A stretch of DNA of 64,000 bases from Bordetella genomosp. 10 (GCF_002261225.1 NZ_NEVM01000005.1:1860001-1924000), one strand, 5' to 3'. Positions 40,317 to 49,986 are shown, counted from the first letter of the stretch. Program-made: numbers and translations. Notes: generated by a model not told the origin, from the letters alone.

Positions 40317-43283
40317 TTGAGATACGGCAAGAAGAAGTGGCTGAAGGCGACGATCGCGCTGAGCGCGTCCTACTGCGGCGTTGCCGCGGCCGCGGACCTG
40401 ACGGTTTCGGCAGGCAGCACCCAGGTGTTCGACGGCTCGGCCAACTTTCCCGGGGGAACCGACGTCAACGGCGGCACGCTGGTGATCGGCGGGAACGGGG
40501 GCGGCGCGGGCGTCACGCTCGGCGGCAACGTCAACGCGAACTCGAACGCCACCATCGCGGGCTTCGGCTCGATCAACGGCGATCTCAACGTGACGGGCAA
40601 CTCGCACGTCGCGCCCGGGTACGCCGTGGATACGCCGACCGGCGTGTCCAACGGCAACCTCATCGTCACCGGCAACCTGTCGATGAGCAATGCCGTGTTC
40701 GACTTCGAGACCGGCTATGCGGGGCTGCCCATCACGCAACCCGGCACCGGCGACAACATCACCGTGGCCGGCAACGTCGCGCTCAACAACACCACGCTGA
40801 ACGTCTCGGTGAACACGCAGGGCGCCAATGCCGGCTACTACCGCATCCTGTCGTACGGCGGCACCTTGAGCGGCAACGGCCTGACGCTGGGCTCGGTCAC
40901 GGGCGCCTCCACGCCGACGGCGACCATCCAGTCGCTGACCGGCGACAAGCAGATCAACCTGATCCTGGGCCCGAGCACGACCAACCTGTGGAACGGCAAC
41001 GGCCTGGCGTCCGCCACCCGCGCCGGCGGCGGCAGCGGCACCTGGAGCGCCGCCAGCACGAACTGGAACAGCCCGGCCAATGCCACGGGCGCCCTGCCCG
41101 ATGGCGGATACGCCATTTTCACCGGCGCGGCGGGCACGGTGACCGTCGATGGCGGCGCCGGCGCGGTGCGCGTGTCCGGCATTCAATTCGCCACCGACCG
41201 CTATCGCCTGCAAGGCGCGCCCATCACCCTGCAGGCCAGCGGCGGCAACCCGCCGGCCATCGTCGTCGGCGACGGCACCTATGCCTCCGGCCAGTTCGTC
41301 GACACCATCGACAACCCCCTTCAAGGCACGGACGGCTTCGTCAAGACCGGCCCGGGATCGGTGATCCTGACCGCCGACAGCAGCGGCCTGGGCGGCCCCA
41401 TCCTGATCGCCGACGGCGCGCTGGAGATCGACGGCAAGCTGAACGGCCCCGTCGATATCGGCCGCGAAGTCGTGCTGGCGGGCGTCGGCCAGTTGGGCAG
41501 CACCACCCTCTATCCCACCGCGGTGATCTCTCCCGGCAACGACGGCTCGCCCATCGGCACGCTCACCATCAACGGCAACCTCAACTTCGGCCAGGACACC
41601 GTCTATCGCGTGCATGCCGATCCGGCCAGCAGCGCCAGCGACCACATCCACGTCACCGGCGTGGCCTACCTGGACGGCACCGTGGCGCACGTGGGGCCCG
41701 ACGGCAACTACGCGCCGGCCACGACCTACAACATCCTGACGGCGGACGGCGGCATCCAAGGCCGCTTCACCGGCGCCTCGAGCGCATATGCCTTCCTCAC
41801 CCCCACGCTGAGCTACGACACGAACAATGCGTTCATGACGCTCACGCGCAACGACGTGCCCATCGGCAGCGTCGGCAACACGGGCAACCAGGGCAGCGTG
41901 GGCGGCGCGCTGGATAACGAAGCGCCGCCCGCCAGCGGAGGCGGCACGCCGTCGGCCGGGAATGGATCGTCATTGGGGGCGGGTGGATCGTCTTCGAGCG
42001 GGAACGGATCGTCGGCCGGGAGCGGATCGTCTTCGAGCGGGAACGGCAACGCGTCAGCCGGCAACGCGTCGGCCGGAAACTCTGGCGGCGCTTCAGCCAA
42101 TAACTCCGCCAGCGGTTCGGGCACCGATCCGGCCGGCAACTCGGCCAACGCCTCGACCGGCGGCGGCGGCCTGACGGGCTCGGTCGCGGGCGCGGCCAAG
42201 GAGACGGGCGCCAGCCAGGTGGCGACGGCGGTCCTCTCCATGACGCCGGACGAAGCGCGCGCGGCCCTGAACATGCTTTCCGGCGAAGCTTACGCGAGCA
42301 ACGCCAGCGTCCTGCAAAGCCTGGGAGACACCGTGCGCACGCTGCCGATGAATCACCTGCGCGGCAACCTCGACGCGCCGGCGCTCGCCGGCCGGCCCAC
42401 GGCCCAATGGGGCCCGCCGTCGCCCGACGCCCTGCCGCGCAGCGGCGCGCACCCGGTCTGGGCGCAGGTCTTCGGCAACTGGCGCACCTTCGCCGGCGAC
42501 GGCAACGCCTCGCGCGTGCGCCAATCGGACGGCGGCATCTTCGTCGGCGGCGACGGCGCGGTGGGCGGCGGCTGGCGCCTGGGCGGCGCGCTCGGCTACA
42601 TCGGCAGCCACAGCTCGATCGCCAACACCTCCTCGCGCACCGACGTCGACAGCTACACGGCGACCCTGTTCGGCGGCCGGAATTTCTACGCCGGTCCCGG
42701 CCATTTCCGCTTCACGGCCGGCGCGGCGTACACCTGGCACGACGTCGACACCAAGCGCAGCGTGGCGGCCGGCAGCCTGAACCAGCAGCTCGAATCGTCC
42801 TATCACGCCTCTTCGACGCAGGTGTTCAGCGAACTCGGCTACAACCTGCCGCTGGGCGATGCCTATACCATCGAGCCCTACGCCGGCGTGGCCTGGAACC
42901 AGCTACGCACCCGCGCCTTCGACGAGTCCGGCGGCACGGCCGTCCTGCACGGGGAAGGACGCACCGACGACGTGACGAGCACCACGCTGGGACTGCGCGG
43001 CGCATGGCAGTTCGATTCGGACGGCGCGCCGGGCCGCCTGACCGCCTCGCTGGGCTGGCGCCACGCCATGGGCGACGTGCGGCCGAGGCAGCAACTGGCT
43101 TTCGACGGCGGCACGACGTTCTCGGTGACGGGCGTTCCCATCGCCCGCGACGCCGCCGTGTTCGGACTCGGCGCCGAAATGGCCGTTACGCGCAACACGA
43201 CGGTGGGCGTGGCCTACGACGCGCAATTCGGCGGCGGCAACCGGCAGCACTCGGGCCTGCTCACGCTGGCCATGCGTTTCTAG
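40317..43283 (+). CDS. Autotransporter (type Va) with PATR-like passenger
   Basis: 988 residues, starting with TTG at 40317; AAGGAAG lies at the right distance, and the protein then begins with a normal signal peptide (MRYGKKKWLKATIALSASYCGVAAAA). Passenger about 27-540 with repeated short beta-helix units (GGTLVIGGNGG, NATIAGFGSINGDLNVTG, LVADGALEIDG-like). A Ser/Gly/Asn linker of about 75 residues follows, then the translocator barrel (about 700-988: VWAQVFGNWRTFAGDGNASRV onward) ending LTLAMRF with the terminal Phe used by BAM. No protease triad or RGD seen. Surface adhesin or similar is likely. A five-codon frame (MKEVH) ends over the TTG start. Confidence 0.9.
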   Translation: MRYGKKKWLKATIALSASYCGVAAAADLTVSAGSTQVFDGSANFPGGTDVNGGTLVIGGNGGGAGVTLGGNVNANSNATIAGFGSINGDLNVTGNSHVAPGYAVDTPTGVSNGNLIVTGNLSMSNAVFDFETGYAGLPITQPGTGDNITVAGNVALNNTTLNVSVNTQGANAGYYRILSYGGTLSGNGLTLGSVTGASTPTATIQSLTGDKQINLILGPSTTNLWNGNGLASATRAGGGSGTWSAASTNWNSPANATGALPDGGYAIFTGAAGTVTVDGGAGAVRVSGIQFATDRYRLQGAPITLQASGGNPPAIVVGDGTYASGQFVDTIDNPLQGTDGFVKTGPGSVILTADSSGLGGPILIADGALEIDGKLNGPVDIGREVVLAGVGQLGSTTLYPTAVISPGNDGSPIGTLTINGNLNFGQDTVYRVHADPASSASDHIHVTGVAYLDGTVAHVGPDGNYAPATTYNILTADGGIQGRFTGASSAYAFLTPTLSYDTNNAFMTLTRNDVPIGSVGNTGNQGSVGGALDNEAPPASGGGTPSAGNGSSLGAGGSSSSGNGSSAGSGSSSSGNGNASAGNASAGNSGGASANNSASGSGTDPAGNSANASTGGGGLTGSVAGAAKETGASQVATAVLSMTPDEARAALNMLSGEAYASNASVLQSLGDTVRTLPMNHLRGNLDAPALAGRPTAQWGPPSPDALPRSGAHPVWAQVFGNWRTFAGDGNASRVRQSDGGIFVGGDGAVGGGWRLGGALGYIGSHSSIANTSSRTDVDSYTATLFGGRNFYAGPGHFRFTAGAAYTWHDVDTKRSVAAGSLNQQLESSYHASSTQVFSELGYNLPLGDAYTIEPYAGVAWNQLRTRAFDESGGTAVLHGEGRTDDVTSTTLGLRGAWQFDSDGAPGRLTASLGWRHAMGDVRPRQQLAFDGGTTFSVTGVPIARDAAVFGLGAEMAVTRNTTVGVAYDAQFGGGNRQHSGLLTLAMRF
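41944..42175 (+). repeat. Low-complexity repeat coding the autotransporter linker
   Basis: A perfect 22-bp repeat occurs at 41985-42006 and 42024-42045 (39-bp period, keeping frame). GTCGGCCGGGA plus GGATCGTC recurs at a 60-bp period, and AACGCGTC-GCCGG is repeated just after. They encode a Ser-Gly-Asn-rich linker between passenger and barrel; such repeats can change copy number in frame. Confidence 0.75.
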
Positions 43284-43344
43284 TCCTAACACGACGCCGG
43301 CGGGCGCGGGCGTTGCGGCGCCCCGCCATCCCATGCCGAACGCG

Positions 43345-43370
43345 CGGCTGCCGCCACCTGGCGGCAGCCG
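43345..43370. terminator. GC-rich stem-loop after the autotransporter gene
   Basis: CGGCTGCCGCC-acct-GGCGGCAGCCG, 11-bp perfect stem with a 4-base loop, 62 bp past the stop codon. No T-tract follows, so it may slow rather than end transcription. Confidence 0.45.
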
Positions 43371-43482
43371 TCGTCCCTTCCATTTCTGCAAAACACTTGC
43401 GCCCGAAGGGCAATTGACCTCGTCCGCCATCCAAGGCACCATCAGGGCCGCCTGAACTGCGTCTGGCCAAGCCGGCCCTGAA

Positions 43483-45192
43483 ATGCAAAGCGTCACGACC
43501 ATCCTGCTTCTCGTCTTCGTCGCCGTCCTGAGCGGCATCCTGGGCCGCGTGGTAAGGATTTCCGCGCCGCTCCTGCAAATGGCCCTTGGCGCGCTCTGTG
43601 CGCTGGCAGGCTGGCATGTCGGGTTCGACCCGGATATGTTCCTGCTGCTGTTCATCCCCCCGCTGCTCTATTCGGATGCCTACCGGACACCCATACGGGA
43701 GTTTCGCGAACTCCGCTGGATGATCCTGATGATGGCGATGGGGCTGGTGCTCGCCACCACGCTGGGATGCGGCCTGTTCCTGCACTGGCTGATTCCGAAC
43801 CTGCCCTTGCCGGTCTGCTTTACCTTGGCGGCGGTGTTGTCGCCGACCGACGCGGTCGCGGTCAGCGGCATGGTGGCGGGCAGGCGGGTTCCGCCCCGCT
43901 TCGTGCACATCGTCGAAGGCGAATCGCTGCTGAACGACGCCTCCGGCCTGGTCTGCTTCAAATTCGCGGTGGTGGCCACGCTCACGGGCGCGTTCTCCGT
44001 CACCCAGGCGCTGGAGGGATTCTTCGTCATCGCCCTGGGCGGCGTGGCCGTCGGCGCCGCCGTCGCATGGGGCTTGACCATGCTGAACCGCCTGCTCACC
44101 CGCTGCGGCTTCGACGACGCGCCGACGCAGATCACGCTGCTCATGCTGCTTCCCTTCGGGGTCTATCTCCTGGCCAACGAGCTGGGCTTATCCGGCATTC
44201 TGGCGGCGGTCAGCGCGGGCCTGACGGCGAAGATCTTCGGCATCCTGGATGACGGCCAGAGCGCGACCCGGCTGCGCACCAGCACGGTATGGGCGATGAT
44301 CGGTTTCCTGTTCAACGCGCTCATCTTCATCCTGTTCGGGCTTCAACTGCCGGATCTGCTGGAGAACGGCATCGCGCTGAGCCGCGCCGCCAACGTCGCG
44401 CCCTGGCACCTCGCCCTGGTCATCGTCCAAATCACCGGCGCGCTGGTCCTGCTCCGTTTCGTCTGGGTATGGATTTCGCTGGCGGTGCGATCCGCGACCG
44501 CGCGGCTTCGGCATAACGGCGGCAAGTTTCCCTCTTTGCGCGGGACCACGGCAATGTCCATCGCCGGCGTGCGCGGCGCCATTACGCTCGCGGCCGTGCT
44601 TTCGCTGCCCGCCGCCTCGGCCGGCGGCGCGGGCTTTCCGTACCGCGAGTTCCTGATCGTCGCCTCGGCCGGCGTGATCGTCCTTTCGCTGGTATTGGCC
44701 AACCTCACCCTGCCCGCCTTGCTCAGCGGGCTCGGCAGCACGGAGCTCGATCCCGCCGCCGCCGAGGCCGACCGCGCCCGCGCCGCCCTGGCGCGCTGTT
44801 CCCTGCGAGAACTGGAGCAGCAGCAGGCGGAACTGGCGCGCAACCTGGACGGGGATGACGCATCGGCGACGCCGAACGAACCCGACGCGCGCAAGCTCGA
44901 AGTGCTGGCCCGCTTGCTGCCGGAATACCAGGACCGGATGTACCGTTTCGACGATTCCGAGGCGGACAATTCCGGGCAGACCGCCCGCGAACTCGCGTGG
45001 GAGCGGGCGCGGCAAAAGGCCGCGATCCGCTTGCACCTCATGCGCGCCGAGCGCGCGGAGCTCCGGAGAATGCTGCGCAGCGGCGAGATCAATGACGAGA
45101 CCGACCGCCTGCTGCAACGGGAAATCGATTTGTCCGAGCAGGTGCTGCTGGCGAACGCGAAACTGCTGCCGCGCAAGCCGGCGGAAGAATAA
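43483..45192 (+). CDS. Na+/H+ antiporter, CPA1 family
   Basis: 569 residues with about twelve membrane helices. The ion-binding pair characteristic of CPA1 exchangers is visible: TD at 122-123 in LSPTDAVAVSG and ND at 151-152 in ESLLNDASG; SIAGVRGAITLA is the conserved helix-11 segment. A hydrophilic, partly coiled-coil C-terminal tail of about 130 residues follows (ELEQQQAELARNL). Likely exchanges Na+ or K+ for protons at the inner membrane. Standing alone, 199 bp after the autotransporter. Confidence 0.92.
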   Translation: MQSVTTILLLVFVAVLSGILGRVVRISAPLLQMALGALCALAGWHVGFDPDMFLLLFIPPLLYSDAYRTPIREFRELRWMILMMAMGLVLATTLGCGLFLHWLIPNLPLPVCFTLAAVLSPTDAVAVSGMVAGRRVPPRFVHIVEGESLLNDASGLVCFKFAVVATLTGAFSVTQALEGFFVIALGGVAVGAAVAWGLTMLNRLLTRCGFDDAPTQITLLMLLPFGVYLLANELGLSGILAAVSAGLTAKIFGILDDGQSATRLRTSTVWAMIGFLFNALIFILFGLQLPDLLENGIALSRAANVAPWHLALVIVQITGALVLLRFVWVWISLAVRSATARLRHNGGKFPSLRGTTAMSIAGVRGAITLAAVLSLPAASAGGAGFPYREFLIVASAGVIVLSLVLANLTLPALLSGLGSTELDPAAAEADRARAALARCSLRELEQQQAELARNLDGDDASATPNEPDARKLEVLARLLPEYQDRMYRFDDSEADNSGQTARELAWERARQKAAIRLHLMRAERAELRRMLRSGEINDETDRLLQREIDLSEQVLLANAKLLPRKPAEE

Positions 45193-45226
45193 CCGGAAGG
45201 AATAACCGGCGCCCCGCCGGCGCGGC

Positions 45227-47560
45227 CTACGTGGTGCTGGTGTCGACGGCCGTATCCGCCTCCTCGGCGGATTGACGGCGCGGCTTCCTCGGCTGAAGAT
45301 GCGCCGGCGCTTCCCCCGGCGCGCCCAGTACTTCACGCACCAGCGCATAGCCCTGGGCCTGGTGCGCGCGAACCGCGACGTCGGAGAAGTCGTAATCGCG
45401 CGAAGAAGGCTCGTTCTCCGGCCCCTTGCGCAGGAACCGCGTGATGTGCATGGGCGCCCCGTCGCCCATGAGCTGGATATAGCGCGGCCGCTGCCGGATC
45501 TTCTCCTGCCTCGCCGGCTCGATCTCCCGCAGAAGGCTCTCGATCATGCCGCGATAGGAATCGATCAACTCGCGCGTCCGCAGGTCGTTGCGGATGCGTT
45601 CCGAATAGAGGATTTCATCCCGGCGCGCCATGATTTCCGTCAGGTTTTCCGGCAGCGCCTTCTGGCCGGAGAACAGGTCGACGATAAAGACGCGCTTGCC
45701 GTCCGGGCCGCAACGATCGACCACCATGTCCAGCGGCGAATTGCTGACGATGCCGCCGTCCCAATACGGTTGGCCGTTGACGTAGGTCCACGAGAAACCG
45801 GGCGGCAGGCTGCCGCTGGCCAGGATGTGGTCGGGCGTCATGTCGTCGACGTAGCTGTCGAACACCTCGAATTCCGACGTCAGCACATTGACCGCGCCGA
45901 CCAGCAGGCGCACCGGGCTGGCGGGCAGCGACTTGAAATCGACGTACTTCTCGAGCAGCGTCCGCATCGGCGCCGTATCGTAGAAGCTGGTCCACTTCCA
46001 CGGCGCGACCCAGGGGGTATCGCAGGACGGAATCCACCTCGGCCGGAAGAACTGGGGCACGCCGAATTGCAGGATCTGCATCGCCGTCGCGGCCTGCCTC
46101 AACGGCTCGGGCATCGGCGCGGACACGACCTGGAGCTCGGACCAGAAGGACTCCAGCGCTTCGGTGGCGTGCTTAGGATTACCGGCGATGATCGCGCCGT
46201 TCAAGGCGCCGATGGAAATGCCGGCGACGATGTCGGGAAATATCCGATGCTCCTCCAGCCCCTTGACCACGCCGCATTCGAACGCGCCCAGCGCGCCGCC
46301 GCCCTGGAGGATCAGGACGTTCTGCATCGGCAGGAAGTCCAGCTTGAAATCCGGGTCCTGCAGTTTCAGCTTGTCGGCCCGCAGATTGGTGCGATACCGG
46401 ATCAATCCCTCCGAGAGCCGGATCTCATCGGCGGGCCGGCCGAAGGAAAACAGCGCGCGCGGCACGTCGTCCTTCAGGTAGAACAAACTGAACGCGCGGC
46501 TGTTCAAGCCGCCTCGCTCTATCGTTTCGTCGGCGCCTTCCGGGTCGCCCAGCATGTCGAAGCCGATGCTGCCGATTTCGCAGAAGAAATAGGAAACCTC
46601 GTCGTACCGGCGCCGGCGCCCGAGCATGTTCATCGCCGCCAGCCGTCCCTGCTTGACGGCGTTGTCCCAGTGTTCGATATGGCGCCGGCGGGCGAAAACG
46701 GGATCCATGAAACTGACGACGTCGCCGGCGGCGTACACGTCGGGCTGGTTCGCTCTCAGCAGATCGTCGACGACGACCCGCCCGTCTTCCAGCTCGATGC
46801 CGCTACCTTCGAGGAACTGCGTCGCGGCCTGCACGCCGGTGCAGACGACGGCCAGGTCGCAAGGGATGCGCTTGCCGGCCCGGGTCGCGACCTCCTTCAC
46901 CTTGCCGCGCCCGATGAATTCGACGACGGCGTCGCCGACCACCGTTTCCACGCCATTCTCGCCGGCGAAATCCCTGAAGTAGTCCGAGAGCATGGGGGAT
47001 TCGAGATGCCGCATCAGGCGGCTGTCGCCTTCGACCACGGTGACGCTCAGTCCCATTTCGCGCAAGGACAGGGCAACCTCCATGCCGAGGAAGCTGCCGC
47101 CCACCACGGCCACCCGCTTCGCCTTGGCCGCGCCGCGCCGTATGGCGTCGCAATCGTCCTTGGACCGCAAGGCATATATTCCTTGCAGCGCCGCGCCGGG
47201 CACCTCGACCGGCCGCGGCGAGGCGCCGGTGGCGATCAACAATTTTCCATACTGGATATGGTCGCCCGTGGACGTCTCGACCAGATGCCGCTCGGGGTCC
47301 ACGGAGACCGCACGCGTACTCAACGCGACTTCTATGCGCTGCTCCTGGTAGAACATTTCCGCATGAACCAGGATCTGCGATGCATCGACGGTGCCCAGCA
47401 GATACCGCTTGGACAGGGCGGGACGGTGATACGGCAGCACCGATTCGGCCGAGAGAATCAGGATGGAGCCTTCGGCGCCTTCTCGACGCAAGGTTTCCGC
47501 CGCCGTCGCGCTGGCGAGGCCTCCACCCACGAGAAGAAAATCGGCCTGCTTGTATTTCAT
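45227..47560 (-). CDS. FAD-dependent ferredoxin-reductase-like / patatin-like phospholipase fusion
   Basis: 777 residues in one uninterrupted frame from ATG 47560 (GGAG upstream). Residues 1-395 form a rubredoxin/ferredoxin-type reductase: FAD motif LLVGGGLASATAAETLR, TGASPRP (111-117), second dinucleotide site VVGGSFLGMEVA (152-163), YAAGD (276-280). Residues 413-740 form a complete patatin domain: oxyanion GGGALGAF (420-427), nucleophile S449 in GISIGALNG, catalytic D601 in DGGIVSNSPL, plus the family's C-terminal part. Third gene of the operon after acetoacetate decarboxylase and 3-hydroxybutyrate dehydrogenase; stand-alone patatins in such clusters are linked to PHB or lipid hydrolysis. 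No signal peptide. Confidence 0.92.
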   Translation of the reverse strand: MKYKQADFLLVGGGLASATAAETLRREGAEGSILILSAESVLPYHRPALSKRYLLGTVDASQILVHAEMFYQEQRIEVALSTRAVSVDPERHLVETSTGDHIQYGKLLIATGASPRPVEVPGAALQGIYALRSKDDCDAIRRGAAKAKRVAVVGGSFLGMEVALSLREMGLSVTVVEGDSRLMRHLESPMLSDYFRDFAGENGVETVVGDAVVEFIGRGKVKEVATRAGKRIPCDLAVVCTGVQAATQFLEGSGIELEDGRVVVDDLLRANQPDVYAAGDVVSFMDPVFARRRHIEHWDNAVKQGRLAAMNMLGRRRRYDEVSYFFCEIGSIGFDMLGDPEGADETIERGGLNSRAFSLFYLKDDVPRALFSFGRPADEIRLSEGLIRYRTNLRADKLKLQDPDFKLDFLPMQNVLILQGGGALGAFECGVVKGLEEHRIFPDIVAGISIGALNGAIIAGNPKHATEALESFWSELQVVSAPMPEPLRQAATAMQILQFGVPQFFRPRWIPSCDTPWVAPWKWTSFYDTAPMRTLLEKYVDFKSLPASPVRLLVGAVNVLTSEFEVFDSYVDDMTPDHILASGSLPPGFSWTYVNGQPYWDGGIVSNSPLDMVVDRCGPDGKRVFIVDLFSGQKALPENLTEIMARRDEILYSERIRNDLRTRELIDSYRGMIESLLREIEPARQEKIRQRPRYIQLMGDGAPMHITRFLRKGPENEPSSRDYDFSDVAVRAHQAQGYALVREVLGAPGEAPAHLQPRKPRRQSAEEADTAVDTSTT

Positions 47561-47600
47561 TGCTTGATCTCCGTCTATGCCTATCCAGGATAGCCTGGCG

Positions 47601-47625
47601 TGCCTGGCTTCTTATATGCCAGGCA
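47601..47625. promoter_or_regulatory. Stem-loop in the gap before the reductase-patatin gene
   Basis: TGCCTGGC-(9 bases)-GCCAGGCA, perfect 8-bp arms, within the 81-bp space between the 3-hydroxybutyrate dehydrogenase and fusion genes. Without a T-run it is more likely an mRNA processing or stability element than a terminator. Confidence 0.4.
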
Positions 47626-47641
47626 TGCCGGGCGCGCCGCC

Positions 47642-48427
47642 TTATTGCATGAACCAGCCGTGGCTGACGACGAAGGACTGGCCCGTCAGCGCCGCGCTGG
47701 GGAAGGTCGAGAGGAACAGGACCGTCTGCGCCACGTCCTGCACGGTGGTGAAGACGCCGTCCACGGTGCCGCCGAGCATGACGTTGCGGACGACTTCCGC
47801 TTCCGTGATGCCGAGCTCCTTCGCCTGCTCCGGAATCTGCTTTTCGACCAGCGGGGTCTTGACGAAACCGGGGCACACGACGTGGGACCGCACATTATGC
47901 GGGGCGCCTTCCTTCGCCAGCACGCGCGCCAGGCCGAGCAAACCGTGCTTGGCCGTCACATAGGCCGATTTCAGCGGCGAGGCTTCGTGCGAATGGACCG
48001 AGCCCATGTAGATCACCACCCCGCCCCGGTTGCCCTGGTACATATGCTTGATGGCGGCCTTGGTCGTCAGGAAGGCGCCGTCCACGTGGATGGCCAGCAT
48101 CTTCTTCCAGTCGGAGAAGGCATAGTTCTCGATGGGATTGACGATCTGGATTCCCGCGTTCGAGACCAGGATGTCGATCGAACCGAACTGCTCGACGACC
48201 GCGTCGATGCCTTTATTGACCGCATCTTCGTTCGTGACGTCCATGGCGATGCCGACGGCTCGTCCGCCGGCGCGCTGGATCTCCTGCGCCACGGCATTGG
48301 CGCCGTCCAGGTTCAGGTCGGCGATGCCGATCGCCGCGCCCGCCCTGGAAAGAACCAATGCGATTTCCTTGCCGATTCCGCTTGCGGCGCCAGTAACCAC
48401 CGCGACCTTGCCGTTCAGATTGCTCAT
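47642..48427 (-). CDS. hbdH: 3-hydroxybutyrate dehydrogenase
   Basis: 261 residues. SDR motifs [12 protein letters not shown] (NAD), NAG, and catalytic S143, Y156, K160; the segment [27 protein letters not shown] and the end [13 protein letters not shown] are specific to bacterial 3-hydroxybutyrate dehydrogenases. Converts D-3-hydroxybutyrate to acetoacetate with NAD+. Lies 40 bp after acetoacetate decarboxylase, with AGGAG before its ATG, forming a PHB/ketone-body operon. Confidence 0.94.
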   Translation of the reverse strand: MSNLNGKVAVVTGAASGIGKEIALVLSRAGAAIGIADLNLDGANAVAQEIQRAGGRAVGIAMDVTNEDAVNKGIDAVVEQFGSIDILVSNAGIQIVNPIENYAFSDWKKMLAIHVDGAFLTTKAAIKHMYQGNRGGVVIYMGSVHSHEASPLKSAYVTAKHGLLGLARVLAKEGAPHNVRSHVVCPGFVKTPLVEKQIPEQAKELGITEAEVVRNVMLGGTVDGVFTTVQDVAQTVLFLSTFPSAALTGQSFVVSHGWFMQ

Positions 48428-48467
48428 GACTCAACTCCTGTAAGAGTAAAAAAGCGAAATCAAAGGG

Positions 48468-49208
48468 TTATTTCGCCAGATAGTCGTAGACGACCTCGCC
48501 CAGTCCGAGCGTAAGGTCCGCCACCAGATGCCGGGCCTCGACGATTTCCAGGACGGGCAGGTCCGCCACCGGCGCGAGCGCGTGCGGCGCGAGCTGGAGG
48601 GCGGCAGGCCCCGTCCATGCGCCCTTCATCTGGATGTCCTCCAGGTAATACCTCACCAGTTCGCAGATGCGCGGAGAGCCGTCCACGTGCGGAATGATTT
48701 TCAGCAGAAAGTTGGGCGCGGCGAGGCGTTTCGCCTGGTCTACGATATCCAGAGACTTGTGTTTGTAGCCCATGGTTCCCGTCGCGATGCGCACGGGCCC
48801 GTAATCCAGCGTCCCCACCAGGGTATCGGTATGGGTTTCCAGCACGGGCGTCGCCAGTTTCTTCGGAAAACCCCATAGCTCCCGGCCGCCGGCGATAGGC
48901 GGATGGTCGTTGAGATACATGGCGTGCGTGTAGCTGCCCGCCACCCCGTTGTATTCCACGGGGATGACCTGGCCGCTTTCGGTGTAGTCGCCGAAGCCGG
49001 TGGAGTCAGGCATCCGAATGAATTCATAGCTGACGAGGGGTTGGCGTATCTTCAACGGTTCGGGCACGACCGCGCGCAGCCGGTCGGGGTCCGTACGATA
49101 GGTGATGATAAAGAATTCCCGGTTGACGAAGCGGTAAGGGCCCATCGGAAAGGCCGGGCTCGTCAAGGGCATGGCAAACGCGTTGCTACGTACAGCGTCG
49201 ATATTCAT
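48468..49208 (-). CDS. adc: Acetoacetate decarboxylase
   Basis: 246 residues, normal length. The Schiff-base lysine is K116 in [11 protein letters not shown], matching K115 of the clostridial enzyme, with K117 as the pKa-lowering neighbour. Other family pieces: [16 protein letters not shown] and [13 protein letters not shown]. Converts acetoacetate to acetone and CO2 in the cytoplasm. First gene of the operon and divergent from a MarR gene. Next to 3-hydroxybutyrate dehydrogenase it drains acetoacetate formed from 3-hydroxybutyrate. Confidence 0.94.
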   Translation of the reverse strand: MNIDAVRSNAFAMPLTSPAFPMGPYRFVNREFFIITYRTDPDRLRAVVPEPLKIRQPLVSYEFIRMPDSTGFGDYTESGQVIPVEYNGVAGSYTHAMYLNDHPPIAGGRELWGFPKKLATPVLETHTDTLVGTLDYGPVRIATGTMGYKHKSLDIVDQAKRLAAPNFLLKIIPHVDGSPRICELVRYYLEDIQMKGAWTGPAALQLAPHALAPVADLPVLEIVEARHLVADLTLGLGEVVYDYLAK

Positions 49209-49433
49209 TGGATTCCTTCAAGGTCGGATCGTCCCGCCATTTATTCAACGAATGATGAATTAAAGACAAAGGGACACAGGATTTGGATCGACTTTTCACG
49301 GCATGGGCACTAGTGCTTGGGGGTCTCTCTGCATCGTCATGCTCGACAGTGTGGTTAGGATACCACCAGATAGTTGCAAACCAAACAATTTACAATTAAA
49401 CAAATACCTTAATTCCGGCTGTCGCATGCCTTC
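49209..49433. promoter_or_regulatory. Divergent region, adc operon / MarR gene
   Basis: 225 bp with an AT-rich part around 49380-49420, which must hold both promoters and the presumed MarR site. Several TTTGCAA/TTTACAA-like pieces are present but no clean palindrome. Confidence 0.3.
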
Positions 49434-49487
49434 TTGTACACCTTCTTGTTTGCCGTTTTTTTTCTTCTCCACCGCAAAGGCCCGATA

Positions 49488-49940
49488 TTGACCAAACGAT
49501 CTTCCGATGCTTCCGACCAGGAACTGTATGACTTCACTTCGTCGATATATCCGGCCCGGTCGGCATGGGTGCAAACCGTGCGCGAAGCCCTGGATGACGT
49601 CTCGATATCGTCCTCGCTGGGCGTCGTGATATTGCTCGTGTACCGGAACGGCCCTCGGGTATCGCAAGGCATATTGGCGGCCAGGGCGGGGGTTACCCCG
49701 GCCACCCTGGTCAGGACGATCGACCAGGGAGAACAGGCCGGCCTGTTGACGCGCAGCCAGGTGGTCGAAGACCGCCGGGTGCGGGAAATCGAACTTTCGG
49801 CGCAGGGAAAGAAGTATGCGGCCCGCATCGAAAAGCGGCTGACGGCGCTGCGCAGGAATATCCTGGGAAGCCTCCCTTCCGAGGAAATACGGGTGGCCAC
49901 CAAGGTGCTGAAATTGCTGGCTTCGGTGGGAGAGCGGTAA
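49488..49940 (+). CDS. MarR-family transcriptional regulator
   Basis: 150 residues from the TTG at 49488 with AAAGG upstream; a TTG at 49434 in the same frame would add 18 hydrophobic residues unlike any MarR start. Winged-helix core with QGILAARAGVTPATLVRTIDQGEQAGLLTRSQVVEDRRVREIELSAQGK, the MarR hallmark. Divergent from the acetoacetate decarboxylase operon, so likely its regulator. The exact start is uncertain. Confidence 0.85.
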   Translation: MTKRSSDASDQELYDFTSSIYPARSAWVQTVREALDDVSISSSLGVVILLVYRNGPRVSQGILAARAGVTPATLVRTIDQGEQAGLLTRSQVVEDRRVREIELSAQGKKYAARIEKRLTALRRNILGSLPSEEIRVATKVLKLLASVGER

Positions 49941-49986
49941 AGCGAGATCGCGCGGGCGTCCTCCCGGCAACGCCTGCCCTCCTTCG

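Noticed and set aside
45272..47593. Open frame of 773 codons antisense to the reductase-patatin fusion
   Set aside because: Mirror of a gene with intact catalytic motifs; composition typical of an antisense frame.
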